NCBI GenBank assembly: GCA_030038695.1
Contig: JASHSN010000368.1
Location: forward strand, 1-9,163
Reading direction: 5' to 3'
Origin: Nitrososphaeraceae archaeon
GTDB lineage: Archaea; Thermoproteota; Nitrososphaeria; Nitrososphaerales; Nitrososphaeraceae
Length of the DNA: 9,163 nt
Position numbers and translations under genes: made by a program. The notes below the pieces were generated by a model that saw nothing but the letters and a program-made list of their open reading frames with translations, did no database searches and was not told where the DNA came from. Within the stretch, counting starts at the first letter, position 1. Every line of letters starts with the position of its first letter. Shown piece after piece: positions 1 through 5,927 of the stretch.

Positions 1-23
1 GAAACACTCAAAGGTCTGAAAAT

Positions 24-275
24 ATGAATATTATCGATATGTCAGAGTTGATACTCTATCCTACAGACGATGATGTCGAGTTCGATACATTTGGGACAAC
101 CGAGATGGTTCAGCATACTCTGGTTCACAAGCAAGACGCAGAAGGTTTCATGTGGAGTCTCCTGGACGCTTCGCGTGAAAGAGGGAAAGGAGATGAAAAT
201 GCAGAGTCTGAAGATGAAGATGAAGATGAAGATGAAGATGAAGATGAAGATGAAGATGAAGAAGCAGAGGAATGA
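24..275 (+). CDS. Small hypothetical protein with Asp/Glu-repeat tail
   Basis: This 83-aa protein is not one I recognise. Residues 1-55 form a mixed, probably folded part (start MNIIDMSELILYPTDDD), and the C-terminus from about residue 60 is almost pure Glu/Asp, encoded by an eight-copy GAAGAT repeat. No signal peptide or membrane segment is visible. The start could be the ATG at 24 or the second Met at 39 (MSELIL); too little upstream sequence is present to judge the promoter. The acidic tail gives a very low pI, a property seen in proteins that bind basic partners or nucleic-acid-binding proteins, but that is only inference. It converges on the minus-strand gene at 318-449. The reverse-strand poly-Ser reading of the same DNA is a shadow of the repeat. 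Confidence 0.55.
   Translation: MNIIDMSELILYPTDDDVEFDTFGTTEMVQHTLVHKQDAEGFMWSLLDASRERGKGDENAESEDEDEDEDEDEDEDEDEEAEE
210..257 (+). repeat. Hexanucleotide tandem repeat (GAAGAT)x8
   Basis: Eight perfect head-to-tail copies of GAAGAT, followed by GAAGAA. In the frame of the overlapping ORF each unit encodes Glu-Asp. Gain or loss of units by slippage would change tail length by two residues without breaking the frame. Confidence 0.95.
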
Positions 276-317
276 AATGACACATGATGAGAATTGAGTA
301 CACCCAAGAAAAAGACG

Positions 318-449
318 CTAAGGTATGACATCTCTGAACCTTCGATATATGCCACAGCACTCACAGGCCCAACGGTCTCCTCCTCCCGGACTTATCCGGT
401 ATATCCGCCGCTCATCTTCCTCGGTCCTTTGCAATATCTCTTGGGACAT
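318..449 (-). CDS. 43-aa Cys-containing small protein
   Basis: ATG at 449 preceded three codons upstream by an in-frame stop, so the start is fixed; the stop is TAG at 318-320. The product begins MSQEILQRTEEDERRIYRIS, an amphipathic charged stretch, and continues with Gly-Gly-Gly-Asp and a WACECC motif (Cys29, Cys31, Cys32), then ends in a basic segment. The pattern of a Tyr/Ile-rich strand followed by Trp-Ala-Cys-x-x-Cys resembles the first half of small archaeal zinc-binding proteins; the second Cys pair is missing, so it may be a truncated or frame-shifted member. It is convergent with the acidic-tail gene. No homolog is recognised with certainty, and the call rests on codon pattern and composition. 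Confidence 0.4.
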   Translation of the reverse strand: MSQEILQRTEEDERRIYRISPGGGDRWACECCGIYRRFRDVIP

Positions 450-504
450 CTCTGTTTAAACATATAGACCGAACTTCTGCCTGCAAAAGTCGATCAATAG
501 ACTT

Positions 505-1029
505 CTACGATGATGTCTTGATATATAAAAATCTGTCACTTATCTTGTTGTAGGTTTCTGACAAAATAAGCAACTCCTGTGGGGCAAATTGCAAGAAACA
601 GCGCCTTGAGAAGTACGAGTACAAAGGTTTAGTCACTGAAGTCTCATGTAAATAGACAATTATGCCCGAGTCGACGAAAACTGTGGACCAGAAAGTTGCA
701 ACAACAAATATTGTGGAGCTGATCAACGCCTTCTTTTTCCTACTAGGTAAAAGTGCCTCATACCTATTAACTGAGTGAGTCGTGTTCTGAACATTCCCCT
801 CTACAGCGATAATACTTGCTTCATGTTCGGTTTTAACGTCAAGAAGTATGTTACATCCACCTATGCCGTATGCGATAAGGGGGTCCGTTTCTAAATGCGG
901 TTGGTCTTCTAAGACTTTTTTCAAGTCGTGACGTCTCAGAGACTGGAGTAGTGAAAACAATGTTCGAGTACTTGCGACGAAAAAAATATTTAAGCATTTT
1001 AAAGTGATGATATGCTCTTTAGTATACAC
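505..1029 (-). CDS. Unrecognised ORF with one predicted membrane segment
   Basis: A 174-codon open frame with a GTG start at 1029, far longer than expected by chance in AT-rich DNA, but I do not recognise it. Around residues 40-80 it contains a plausible soluble part (HDLKKVLEDQPHLETDPLIA), then a basic stretch SRKKK at about 96-100 and one hydrophobic segment at about 101-127 (start ALISSTIFVVATFW), followed by a Cys/aromatic-containing tail. The first 31 nt overlap the end of the ORF at 999-1217 in another frame, so the real start may be downstream, or the two may be pieces of one gene separated by a frameshift. It could also be a decaying gene. Function unknown. Confidence 0.35.
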   Translation of the reverse strand: MYTKEHIITLKCLNIFFVASTRTLFSLLQSLRRHDLKKVLEDQPHLETDPLIAYGIGGCNILLDVKTEHEASIIAVEGNVQNTTHSVNRYEALLPSRKKKALISSTIFVVATFWSTVFVDSGIIVYLHETSVTKPLYSYFSRRCFLQFAPQELLILSETYNKISDRFLYIKTSS

Positions 1030-1217
1030 ACACCTGTTATACCACTTATTTGACGTTGCAATACTTCTATGTTGGTGTCCTTATCATATTCGAACTCGAT
1101 CATAATATTGGCTTGGTCGCGAAGAGATATCGTAGGATCTAGGTCAAGTTTTCTGACAGCCCATATATTTGTGGTCTTTTTCTTAAGCTTCTCAATCTCA
1201 CTCTTGATTTTATCCAC
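999..1217 (-). CDS. Small ORF, basic helix plus ferredoxin-like beta-alpha-beta
   Basis: A 72-codon frame with GTG start at 1217 and only four sense codons before it back to a stop plus one more start-less stretch. The N-terminus is a Lys/Glu-rich probable helix (MDKIKSEIEKLKKK); residues 35-70 read as strand-helix-strand (QANIMIEFEYD, then NIEVLQRQISGIT, then GVCILKS), the pattern of ACT-like or ferredoxin-like regulatory domains that often sit at the C-terminus of transporters such as the MgtC type. A TATA-like TTTATATT lies at 1265-1272 and a weak AAGGG about 6 nt before the GTG. It could be a free-standing small protein or the tail of a lost longer gene. Name not assigned. Confidence 0.35.
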   Translation of the reverse strand: MDKIKSEIEKLKKKTTNIWAVRKLDLDPTISLRDQANIMIEFEYDKDTNIEVLQRQISGITGVCILKSISSL

Positions 1218-1589
1218 ATTGCCCTTCAGTTCGAACGTTTAGTGTACCAAAACCCATTGTAAGCAATATAAAGCGATATCGCGATATACTCATTCGCCCT
1301 AGCAAAGGGCTTGGACGCCCATACCACGCTCGGTGATGTTTTGAGACTTGAAGCTTATTTAGAAATTGAGAAAAAGAGACCTGAAACTCACAAAACTGGC
1401 ATTGTAGTACGTCGTTTTCCTGGCCTTGAGCCTTGAGGTACGCCGATAAAATATGTCTATAATTCCAATGAAACCCCCGTTTTTTATAGCCAAATAGATA
1501 CTTATGCTGGGGATGCTGATTGATGACCAAGTTCCAGATATTTTACGCTCAAGGCTCACCCACTTTATCTGACAAAAATGGTTATCATA
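1218..1589. other. Spacer with weak, conflicting coding signals
   Basis: No convincing complete gene. A minus-strand frame (1210-1530) is open but has little protein-like character. On the plus strand an open frame at 1272-1436 has better composition (see the separate entry). A perfect 12-bp palindrome ATATCGCGATAT lies at 1276-1287 and a short GCCCT/AGGGC stem at 1296-1310. Confidence 0.5.
1311..1436 (+). pseudogene. Possible remnant ORF, 41 codons
   Basis: From a TTG at 1311 the plus strand reads LDAHTTLGDVLRLEAYLEI and on to a TGA at 1434, with an amphipathic helix and a basic C-terminus. The frame is open back to 1272. Upstream, protein-like reading continues in a different frame (about 1232-1275, PKPIVSNIKRYRD), suggesting one frame break in an old small gene. 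No start with a clear promoter is visible. It may be chance. Confidence 0.2.
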
Positions 1590-3119
1590 CTACCGGAATA
1601 GGCGTTTAAGGTCACCAAGCTCTCCATCACACTTAGCTCTATAATAATCGAGCTTATCAGGATCGTATTTCTGTACTATCTCCACACATTCACCCCTATT
1701 TATTCGCCTAATTGCCACTTCCCGGTGAACGTAGCCAGTTACGAATTTGCAACCACGATGCTTTGCTTCCTTTTGAAACTCCAACCTCAGAAGTCGACCA
1801 CCTCCAGTCTCTCCCCAGTAACCTGGTTTAACGCAAATAGATTCTATATATGCAGTATTTCTTTTGCCTAAATTTTCATCATGTGTACCACGTCTAAGTG
1901 TGTAGTTCTCTAAGCGTCCGCCATTTGCGTATCCTACAATTTCTCCATCTCTGTTAATGAGCCTTAAGGTTACCAAAATTGTATCACGGTCCGTTAATGA
2001 CTTTTTGAATTTTTTAACGTTCGTCCTCATTGGAGCAGGAGACTCTTTGCGTATGTTCAGGACTGGCTCTATTACATTTGAATTACTAATATGTGTTCCT
2101 TCGACGATCGTTACTAAATCTAACTGCTTATTTCTAATCGAACTCCTTATTTCAACTTCTTTTGACCAAGCTTCTCTGAAAGCCGTTACATTATCAGAGA
2201 AGTTCTTCTTGTATTGATACGAAACACCATTCAACACGCGTTCAAACATTTCTTTCTCTTCCTTTAAGGATGTAAAGTACTTGACAGATTCTGTGTTTAT
2301 AAATGAAGGATGCCATCCTAATGAATGCGCGTTGCGGCGTGCAAGTTCCATAGAACGTTCAAAATTACCAAGACTATAGCCTGCAATACGGTCTGAAATA
2401 GAAAGGAACCATCCCAAATCGTAGTAATGTTTTCGTATGGCAATGTCGTTCTCAGGGATACCAGCAGACGTAAATAATTCTTGAATTCTTTTGTTTGAAT
2501 GTTCAGCCACACTACCTTTGAAGGGATAAGCAGTACGGTATATTAGCGCAATTACAATGTCTATATTTATTCCGAGATTGTCTATAAACTCTTTTATTTT
2601 AAAGTCATTTCTTATGAATCTCTCTACAGAATCTTCATGTGGTTTATCGAATCGTTTCAAGGGATCATAGTCATGAAAAAGGGCAGCCAGGAATAAAGTA
2701 GTGAGATCTTTTTGATTAAATCTGTACTCTTGTCTTTTCTCTCCATTAGCTGCCAATAAAGTAAAGTAAGCAACTTCAAGCTCATGATCAATATTATGAT
2801 AACCGTAATAATCTACTCCAAGCCCGTGTTTTGAAAATTCTGATACAGCATGTCTTATTATTTTTTTTACGATTTTATCGTCTAATCCCATGTTTGTAGA
2901 TAATTTGATTATTTTGTCCCTCAGATCTGCTTGCTCAGCCGTCCCGATGTTATAACGTAACCACCACGGAACTAACCTTATTCGTCTGTAGAATCTGTAC
3001 CACCCTGGTAAAGGTTCGACCAGAGGATTGAACCGCTCCAATTCCTCTTGATTATTAATCTCACTATCACCAGCATTGTTGTTACGGTTGGCTATCTTAT
3101 CACTGGATGTTGATGACAA
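1590..3119 (-). CDS. HD/PDE-like domain fused to GNAT-like acetyltransferase domain
   Basis: A 509-aa protein and one of two intact large genes here. The N-terminal 40 residues are polar and probably disordered. Residues ~85-260 carry an HD/cyclic-nucleotide-PDE-type metal site: YHNIDH (H108, N109, H112), LFHDYDP (H149-D150) and a later conserved-type Asp in SISDRIAGYS (D243), i.e. the H...HD...D arrangement of metal-dependent phosphohydrolases. Residues ~375-495 look like a GNAT fold: strand ILVTLRLINRDGEIVGYANGG, then IESICVKPGYWGETGGGRLL where the acetyl-CoA loop would be, and a typical tail DYYRAKC. The loop is imperfect: the usual Arg/Gln is Trp435 and one Gly is Thr438. No membrane segment. 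The start is TTG at 3119, only one codon after an in-frame stop; no ATG occurs before residue 77, and a TATA-like box at about 3150-3158 would give a short leader. Substrates unknown. Domain calls are from motifs only. Confidence 0.85.
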   Translation of the reverse strand: MSSTSSDKIANRNNNAGDSEINNQEELERFNPLVEPLPGWYRFYRRIRLVPWWLRYNIGTAEQADLRDKIIKLSTNMGLDDKIVKKIIRHAVSEFSKHGLGVDYYGYHNIDHELEVAYFTLLAANGEKRQEYRFNQKDLTTLFLAALFHDYDPLKRFDKPHEDSVERFIRNDFKIKEFIDNLGINIDIVIALIYRTAYPFKGSVAEHSNKRIQELFTSAGIPENDIAIRKHYYDLGWFLSISDRIAGYSLGNFERSMELARRNAHSLGWHPSFINTESVKYFTSLKEEKEMFERVLNGVSYQYKKNFSDNVTAFREAWSKEVEIRSSIRNKQLDLVTIVEGTHISNSNVIEPVLNIRKESPAPMRTNVKKFKKSLTDRDTILVTLRLINRDGEIVGYANGGRLENYTLRRGTHDENLGKRNTAYIESICVKPGYWGETGGGRLLRLEFQKEAKHRGCKFVTGYVHREVAIRRINRGECVEIVQKYDPDKLDYYRAKCDGELGDLKRLFR

Positions 3120-3149
3120 GTGTCAGCACCACAAATAGACGCATATGTT

Positions 3150-3158
3150 ATTAATAAA
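3150..3158 (-). promoter_or_regulatory. TATA-like box for the HD-GNAT gene
   Basis: On the minus strand TTTATTAAT centred about 35 nt before the TTG start. With archaeal spacing of about 26 nt to the transcription start this predicts a leader of under 10 nt, which supports the TTG. Confidence 0.35.
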
Positions 3159-3275
3159 CATAAAAATTTCATACATTATATGAAGTACGTTATACTAAGA
3201 CAAAATGGACCGCATAAAAGCTGATTATTACTCATAGAATAGTCGTCCTCTATGTAAAAATTGGTTAGTTGTGTC

Positions 3276-3493
3276 TCACCATTTAACTGTGACTTGATCA
3301 CCGGTCTCTTCGCTAACGCATCCAATAATAAAGTGCATCAGAAAACTATTAAACATTGTTAAGATTTTCTCGAAAGAAGCTTTGTATTTATTGATAAGGG
3401 GTTTACAGGATTCGAATAAAAATGAATCTCGTCTGTAAAGAATAGCTCTATGTTCTCAGTTCTCAGTGTATGGTTTATTAATAGTCTTCTCAT
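3276..3493 (-). pseudogene. Degenerate transposase remnant, possibly IS630-like
   Basis: Two overlapping minus-strand frames give protein-like pieces. From an ATG at 3493 one frame includes NIELFFTDEIHFYSNP, ending at 3359; the next frame includes FLMHFIIGCVSEETGDQVTV and ends at 3276. A DE-x-x-F after a hydrophobic strand, followed about 37 codons later by a hydrophobic strand and ...TGD, is the order and spacing around the first catalytic Asp of IS630-type DDE transposases (established family pattern). The frames do not join, and no second D or NPxE follows before the HD-GNAT gene, so only the middle of the protein would remain. A 7-bp tandem duplication at 3452-3465 also changes the frame. 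Same strand as the clearer IS630 end at 8973-9163. Identification is tentative. Confidence 0.3.
3452..3465. repeat. 7-bp tandem duplication GTTCTCA x2
   Basis: Two adjacent perfect copies of GTTCTCA. Taking one copy out would join the minus-strand readings KDEKTINKPYTEN and ENIELFFTDEIHF into one frame, so it looks like a frame-disrupting duplication in the transposase-like remnant. Confidence 0.6.
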
Positions 3494-3604
3494 CCTTCAA
3501 AAATGTCTAGATTTTCAACAAGATCGAGAAATCCTTACGATTGACTATGACAACTACCGTGCTCATCTCTCTCGTGTCAAAAAGATGAGAACAAACAGGA
3601 GAAA

Positions 3605-3754
3605 ATGAATGGTCCAGAACTATTGTGCTACCTGCAAATAGACGTCCTTGACGAGAAGACATTAACAAATATTTTTAATCATGCGAATGTGAACACTCTC
3701 CCCATATGTTCGACGGTCATTCTCCTCTATATCGCAACCGGAATGAAACAATAA
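3605..3754 (+). CDS. 49-aa small ORF with Shine-Dalgarno-like site
   Basis: ATG at 3605 is preceded by AGGAG a few bases upstream, one of the few clear ribosome binding sites in the window. The product begins MNGPELLCYLQIDVLDEKTL, an apparently soluble helix-rich part, and ends in a moderately hydrophobic segment (about residues 30-46, PICSTVILLYIATGM), which could be a membrane helix or a buried strand. I recognise no family. It lies in the 727-bp gap between the HD-GNAT gene and the zinc-ribbon gene. On the opposite strand the same region also has protein-like readings, so real coding status is uncertain. Confidence 0.35.
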   Translation: MNGPELLCYLQIDVLDEKTLTNIFNHANVNTLPICSTVILLYIATGMKQ

Positions 3755-3846
3755 AGAATGTCATTTTGCTATATATTGGCATTAGTGAACAATATCATGA
3801 CCTAGAGATTCTGGATCATCAATACCAGAACAAATATCACAATTAA

Positions 3847-4134
3847 ATGAAGACGAAAAGCTTAAATTCAAAATTGAGTTGGTCTTCGAAAGATCCGCCG
3901 TGTACAAAATGCTTGGATAGAGGACGCGGCAAGGTACCTATGCAGGTACGGATATCGACTGGAACGTCATGGAAATCACGCTCCTTCGAAATCTACAACT
4001 GTAACAGATGTGGTTATGAATATGCTTTTCCTAGACACGGCGAGATCTTGAAAATAGCAGAGATAAAAACGGGTAGATGTAGCGAATGGTCTATGTTTTT
4101 CGGTGTTATGATTAATGCATTAAAAAGAGACTAG
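3847..4134 (+). CDS. 95-aa zinc-ribbon-like protein
   Basis: The ORF runs from an ATG at 3847 to a stop at 4132-4134. Two CxxC knuckles, CTKC (19-22) and CNRC (52-55), are spaced 29 residues apart with beta-type sequence between them (VPMQVRISTG, SFEIYNC), which is the layout of a zinc ribbon with one structural Zn(II). A basic N-terminus and basic segments between the knuckles are compatible with nucleic acid binding; that is inference. Residues 60-95 add an unknown helical tail with one further Cys (C77). No clear Shine-Dalgarno precedes the ATG; a TATA-like CTATATATTG lies at 3769-3778, about 70 nt upstream. The exact family is not recognised. Confidence 0.65.
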   Translation: MKTKSLNSKLSWSSKDPPCTKCLDRGRGKVPMQVRISTGTSWKSRSFEIYNCNRCGYEYAFPRHGEILKIAEIKTGRCSEWSMFFGVMINALKRD

Positions 4135-4174
4135 GATTGTACACGACTTTCTAGATCACTGTTGGAATTAGGCT

Positions 4175-4375
4175 ATGATCAAAGGAAGATGGATCCATAT
4201 AGATTCCACATTGGCATATCCGATTTCAGTAAATCATCCTTACTACTATGAGCAGAATTGTGGCAAAAAGTATGAGTACGTCTTGGCATTTTCTTCCGGT
4301 GGGTGCTTAAGGATATTGTCTTATGGTACGAATAAGTGGGTGGCTCAACAAATATCAGCAGCATGTGCGATGTAG
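4175..4375 (+). CDS. 66-aa hypothetical protein
   Basis: The ATG at 4175 is fixed by an in-frame TAG two codons upstream. The product (start MIKGRWIHIDSTLAYPISVN) reads as alternating strands, with KYEYVLAFSSGGCLRILSYG in the middle and two Cys residues (C29, C44) before a short C-terminal helix. It has no membrane segment and no known motif. It follows the zinc-ribbon ORF by 40 nt on the same strand, so the two may be co-transcribed. The opposite-strand frame over the same span is shorter of protein-like features and is treated as a shadow. Confidence 0.4.
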   Translation: MIKGRWIHIDSTLAYPISVNHPYYYEQNCGKKYEYVLAFSSGGCLRILSYGTNKWVAQQISAACAM

Positions 4376-4377
4376 AC

Positions 4378-4545
4378 TTACGATTTAATAGAATATTGGC
4401 TAATCTCATTTAAAACCCAGTTCAGTGTATCTATTTCAATTAATACACTATCGATAAATGCTCTGTTATGGGTCGCGTGTATCTGATTCTTCGTATGTTC
4501 TATTCTCTGCTTAATCCGCTGTCGCAATGTCAGCAATCTATCCAT
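4378..4545 (-). CDS. 55-aa helical small protein
   Basis: An ATG at 4545 opens 55 codons to a TAA at 4378-4380. The product begins MDRLLTLRQRIKQRIEHTKN and continues with IDTLNWVLNEIS: two amphipathic helices with heptad-like hydrophobics, strongly protein-like. A TATA-like ATATATAT at 4571-4578 lies about 30 nt before the ATG, the distance expected of an archaeal leaderless transcript. Its start overlaps the end of the small ORF ending at 4530, and it ends two bases after the plus-strand ORF at 4175-4375 (tail-to-tail). It could be a helical-hairpin adaptor or small DNA-associated protein; no family is recognised. Confidence 0.5.
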   Translation of the reverse strand: MDRLLTLRQRIKQRIEHTKNQIHATHNRAFIDSVLIEIDTLNWVLNEISQYSIKS

Positions 4546-4643
4546 GAGACTGCTGTTATAGGTTTTACTGATATATATCGAAGGCTGTCAGGGAGAGGGA
4601 GTATTGAATTGAATTCTTGATATAGTGTTTGGTCTAATCCCAT
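4530..4643 (-). CDS. Small ORF overlapping the start of the 55-aa gene
   Basis: From the ATG at 4643 the product is 37 aa (start MGLDQTLYQEFNSILPLPDS). The frame is open further upstream, with a TTG at 4691 giving 53 aa that adds FRQRGALCDKHRTYV. The stop TGA at 4530-4532 lies inside the first codons of the 55-aa gene, a 16-nt overlap that could couple translation. Composition is protein-like but no family is recognised, and the TATA-like box of the 55-aa gene lies within it, which argues either for an internal promoter or against this ORF. Confidence 0.3.
   Translation of the reverse strand: MGLDQTLYQEFNSILPLPDSLRYISVKPITAVSWIDC
4571..4578 (-). promoter_or_regulatory. TATA-like box for the 55-aa gene
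   Basis: Alternating ATATATAT centred about 30 nt before the ATG at 4545, consistent with a leaderless archaeal promoter. Confidence 0.4.
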
Positions 4644-4766
4644 CACATACGTACGGTGTTTGTCGCATAGCGCTCCCCGTTGCCGGAACAATCTTTGGAA
4701 CGTACGATGAACAAGAGAATAATAAAGTGAAGATATGTTTCATTAATCTCGTGTAAATGAGTGTTA

Positions 4767-4949
4767 TCAGGATTCAAAATAGTGACATGTTTGGCAAATA
4801 CTGTATGTTTCACCGTCGACATGACTGAAGTGCGTATTACATGATAGGCACGTATGATGCGTATCATCGAATCCATCACTGGCAACAAACTTAAAGTTCT
4901 CCAGATGTTGATTTTTACATTTGATACATTGGCAACCGCATATAGCCAT
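4767..4949 (-). CDS. 60-aa Cys-rich probable zinc-binding protein
   Basis: ATG at 4949. The product begins MAICGCQCIKCKNQHLENF and carries three CxxC pairs: C8-C11, C34-C37 (CLSC) and C52-C55 (CQTC), plus C4, C6 and several His. Six paired cysteines in 60 residues indicate at least one, possibly two, structural zinc sites, as in zinc ribbons or small treble-clef proteins. A TATA-like TTATATT near 4978-4984 sits about 32 nt before the start, so the transcript would have a leader of only a few bases. It is upstream on the same strand of the two small ORFs at 4378-4643. A second minus frame (4643-4888) overlaps it but lacks motifs. Confidence 0.65.
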   Translation of the reverse strand: MAICGCQCIKCKNQHLENFKFVASDGFDDTHHTCLSCNTHFSHVDGETYSICQTCHYFES

Positions 4950-5185
4950 ACTAATTTTTAATCGCTAGATATTGCCTAATATAAGTTAACGTTAATCTAC
5001 GGTTTACGTCACCTCAAAGGTCAGGTTAGATTTACTGGTTCCGCTACAACTACAGACGTAGTCTGGAAGAATAGTAAATGCAGGATCTGAGGAGAACGAC
5101 AGGAATATCCGCGTGAACCTAGTTACACGAAATTATGTTACACAGTTAGTTTCCTAGACTGTTGAACGAATTTGGGTGGCATAGA
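4950..5185. other. Spacer without a supported gene
   Basis: Contains the promoter region of the minus-strand zinc-binding gene at its left end. A plus-strand frame around 4985-5081 is open and reads protein-like (RHLKGQVRFTGSATTTDV) but has no start codon, so it is not called. Confidence 0.4.
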
Positions 5186-5371
5186 TTATATGGCATAGTA
5201 GGTAACATAGCATGCATTATGACCATGGTAACGGTTTGTATGTGTAATACTCACATCGTCATGTGTTGTTTGCAATAGTGTCAACATGATCGTTTCTATG
5301 CCATAGTCTTTAGCAGTCAAATATTGCCATAGGTCTTCGTCAAGATGAATTTTATCTATCAACTTACACAA
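5186..5371 (-). CDS. Doubtful 61-aa ORF
   Basis: Open from a TTG at 5371. The first half is well formed (KLIDKIHLDEDLWQYLTAKD, then YGIETIMLTLLQ), resembling an amphipathic helical pair; the second half is His/Tyr rich. There is no ATG in frame; an ATG at the same place in another frame (reading MQDCVS) would join this one if a single base had been lost, as seems to be the case for neighbours. No family recognised. Confidence 0.3.
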   Translation of the reverse strand: MCKLIDKIHLDEDLWQYLTAKDYGIETIMLTLLQTTHDDVSITHTNRYHGHNACYVTYYAI

Positions 5372-5450
5372 TCTTGCATATCATCTGCCGAATTTTAGTA
5401 AGAAACACTTGTCTGGTTGTCGCGAATGGAAACAATAAGAGATCTACAAT

Positions 5451-5629
5451 TTAGAAAGTCTGGATGTTTTCCTTAATTTTGACTTTCATCTCTGAAGTCA
5501 TTTCTTCTGGTTTCGTGGCGTGATATTGCCATATATGTTCTATAGCTTTTCTCATGACATCTTCTTCTGTGGCGCCATTCATAACGCAGTCACAGTCCAA
5601 TCCGACATGTACACACCTATTTGCTTCAT
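5451..5629 (-). pseudogene. DUF1059-family small protein with a frame break near its start
   Basis: The conserved part reads CVHVGLDCDCVMNGATEEDV and then an alpha-helical second half with AIEHIWQYH and a tail EEMTSEMKVKIKENI. This order (Cys-x-Asp/His-Val-Gly-x-Asp-Cys-Asp, Thr-Glu-Glu-Asp, x-His-x-x-x-x-His) is that of DUF1059 proteins, normally 50-65 aa beginning only a few residues before the first Cys. Here the frame stays open up to 5750, but that extension overlaps another gene read in a different frame. An ATG at 5629 reads MKQI and lacks exactly one base to join RCVHVGLDCD, giving the usual family start. I therefore see a normal-length gene with a one-base deletion just after codon 4, or a sequencing error. 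If translated from 5750 instead, it would carry an odd Lys/Arg-rich 35-residue extension. Family function is unknown. Confidence 0.6.
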
Positions 5630-5651
5630 AGCCTACTATTAAGACAATATT

Positions 5652-5702
5652 TCTTTTTAATCTTTTTAATCGCTTATAGTCTGGTCTTTCTAATCTTTTT
5701 AA
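5652..5702. repeat. Three copies of TCTTTTTAA
   Basis: Copies at 5652-5660 and 5661-5669 (adjacent) and at 5694-5702. They lie across the 3' end of the broken gene at 5674-5884 and upstream of the DUF1059 start, and create a Lys/Arg-Leu repeat in the extended minus frame. Confidence 0.7.
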
Positions 5703-5884
5703 GGCACAGATGAGGATTGTTTGAGTGCAATATATACTCTTCCAAAGCATTTTCGTTCAATCGGTATTTATCCACATTTGCAACTCTACCAATTCCGCTC
5801 AAATCGTTCAAGTCTTCGGGTATTGGACCACTTGGGATCTTCTCTCAGAACTTGTTCTGCAGTTTTGTCGTTCTCTTCAACCAT
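5674..5884 (-). pseudogene. Small gene with a one-base frameshift (about 69 aa)
   Basis: From an ATG at 5884 the minus strand reads MVEENDKTAEQVLREDPK, then the protein-like reading moves to the next frame: GPIPEDLNDLSGIGRVANVD and on to a TAA at 5674-5676. The pieces account for all 211 nt: 18 codons, one extra base at about 5830, then 51 codons and a stop. The two halves look like one small protein: a charged helix, a Pro-Ile-Pro linker, a SGIGRV turn and a final helix. In the original frame it stops soon after the break (at NW). I do not recognise the family. Either a one-base insertion (or two-base loss) inactivated the gene or the base is an error. It is the upstream neighbour of the DUF1059 gene on the same strand. 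Confidence 0.5.
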
Positions 5885-5927
5885 ATGTCTTATATCTTAT
5901 TGTCTTGGCGTACTTAAGACCTTTGAG

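Noticed and set aside
125..364. Minus-strand 79-aa poly-Ser ORF (and a His/Leu-repeat frame beside it)
   Set aside because: They are antisense readings of the GAAGAT repeat and have no other protein features; they also overlap better candidates.
1276..1310. 12-bp palindrome and short stem considered as a terminator or operator
   Set aside because: The stem is only 5 bp with no T-run, and the palindrome is isolated from any supported promoter; mentioned only as part of the spacer.
1210..1530. Minus-strand 106-aa ORF with QCQFCEFQ
   Set aside because: Only one Cys pair, no partner ligands, poor composition, and a better plus-strand reading over part of it.
1957..2217. Plus-strand 86-aa ORF inside the HD-GNAT gene
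   Set aside because: Shadow of the intact minus-strand gene, no motifs.
4643..4888. Minus-strand 81-aa ORF overlapping the zinc-binding gene
   Set aside because: The zinc-binding frame has three CxxC pairs and a well-placed TATA box; this one has neither, though its second half might be a frame-shifted extension.
5652..5702. Short repeats considered as a CRISPR-like array
   Set aside because: Copies are 9 bp, AT-only in character, and two are directly adjacent; there are no spacers of regular length.
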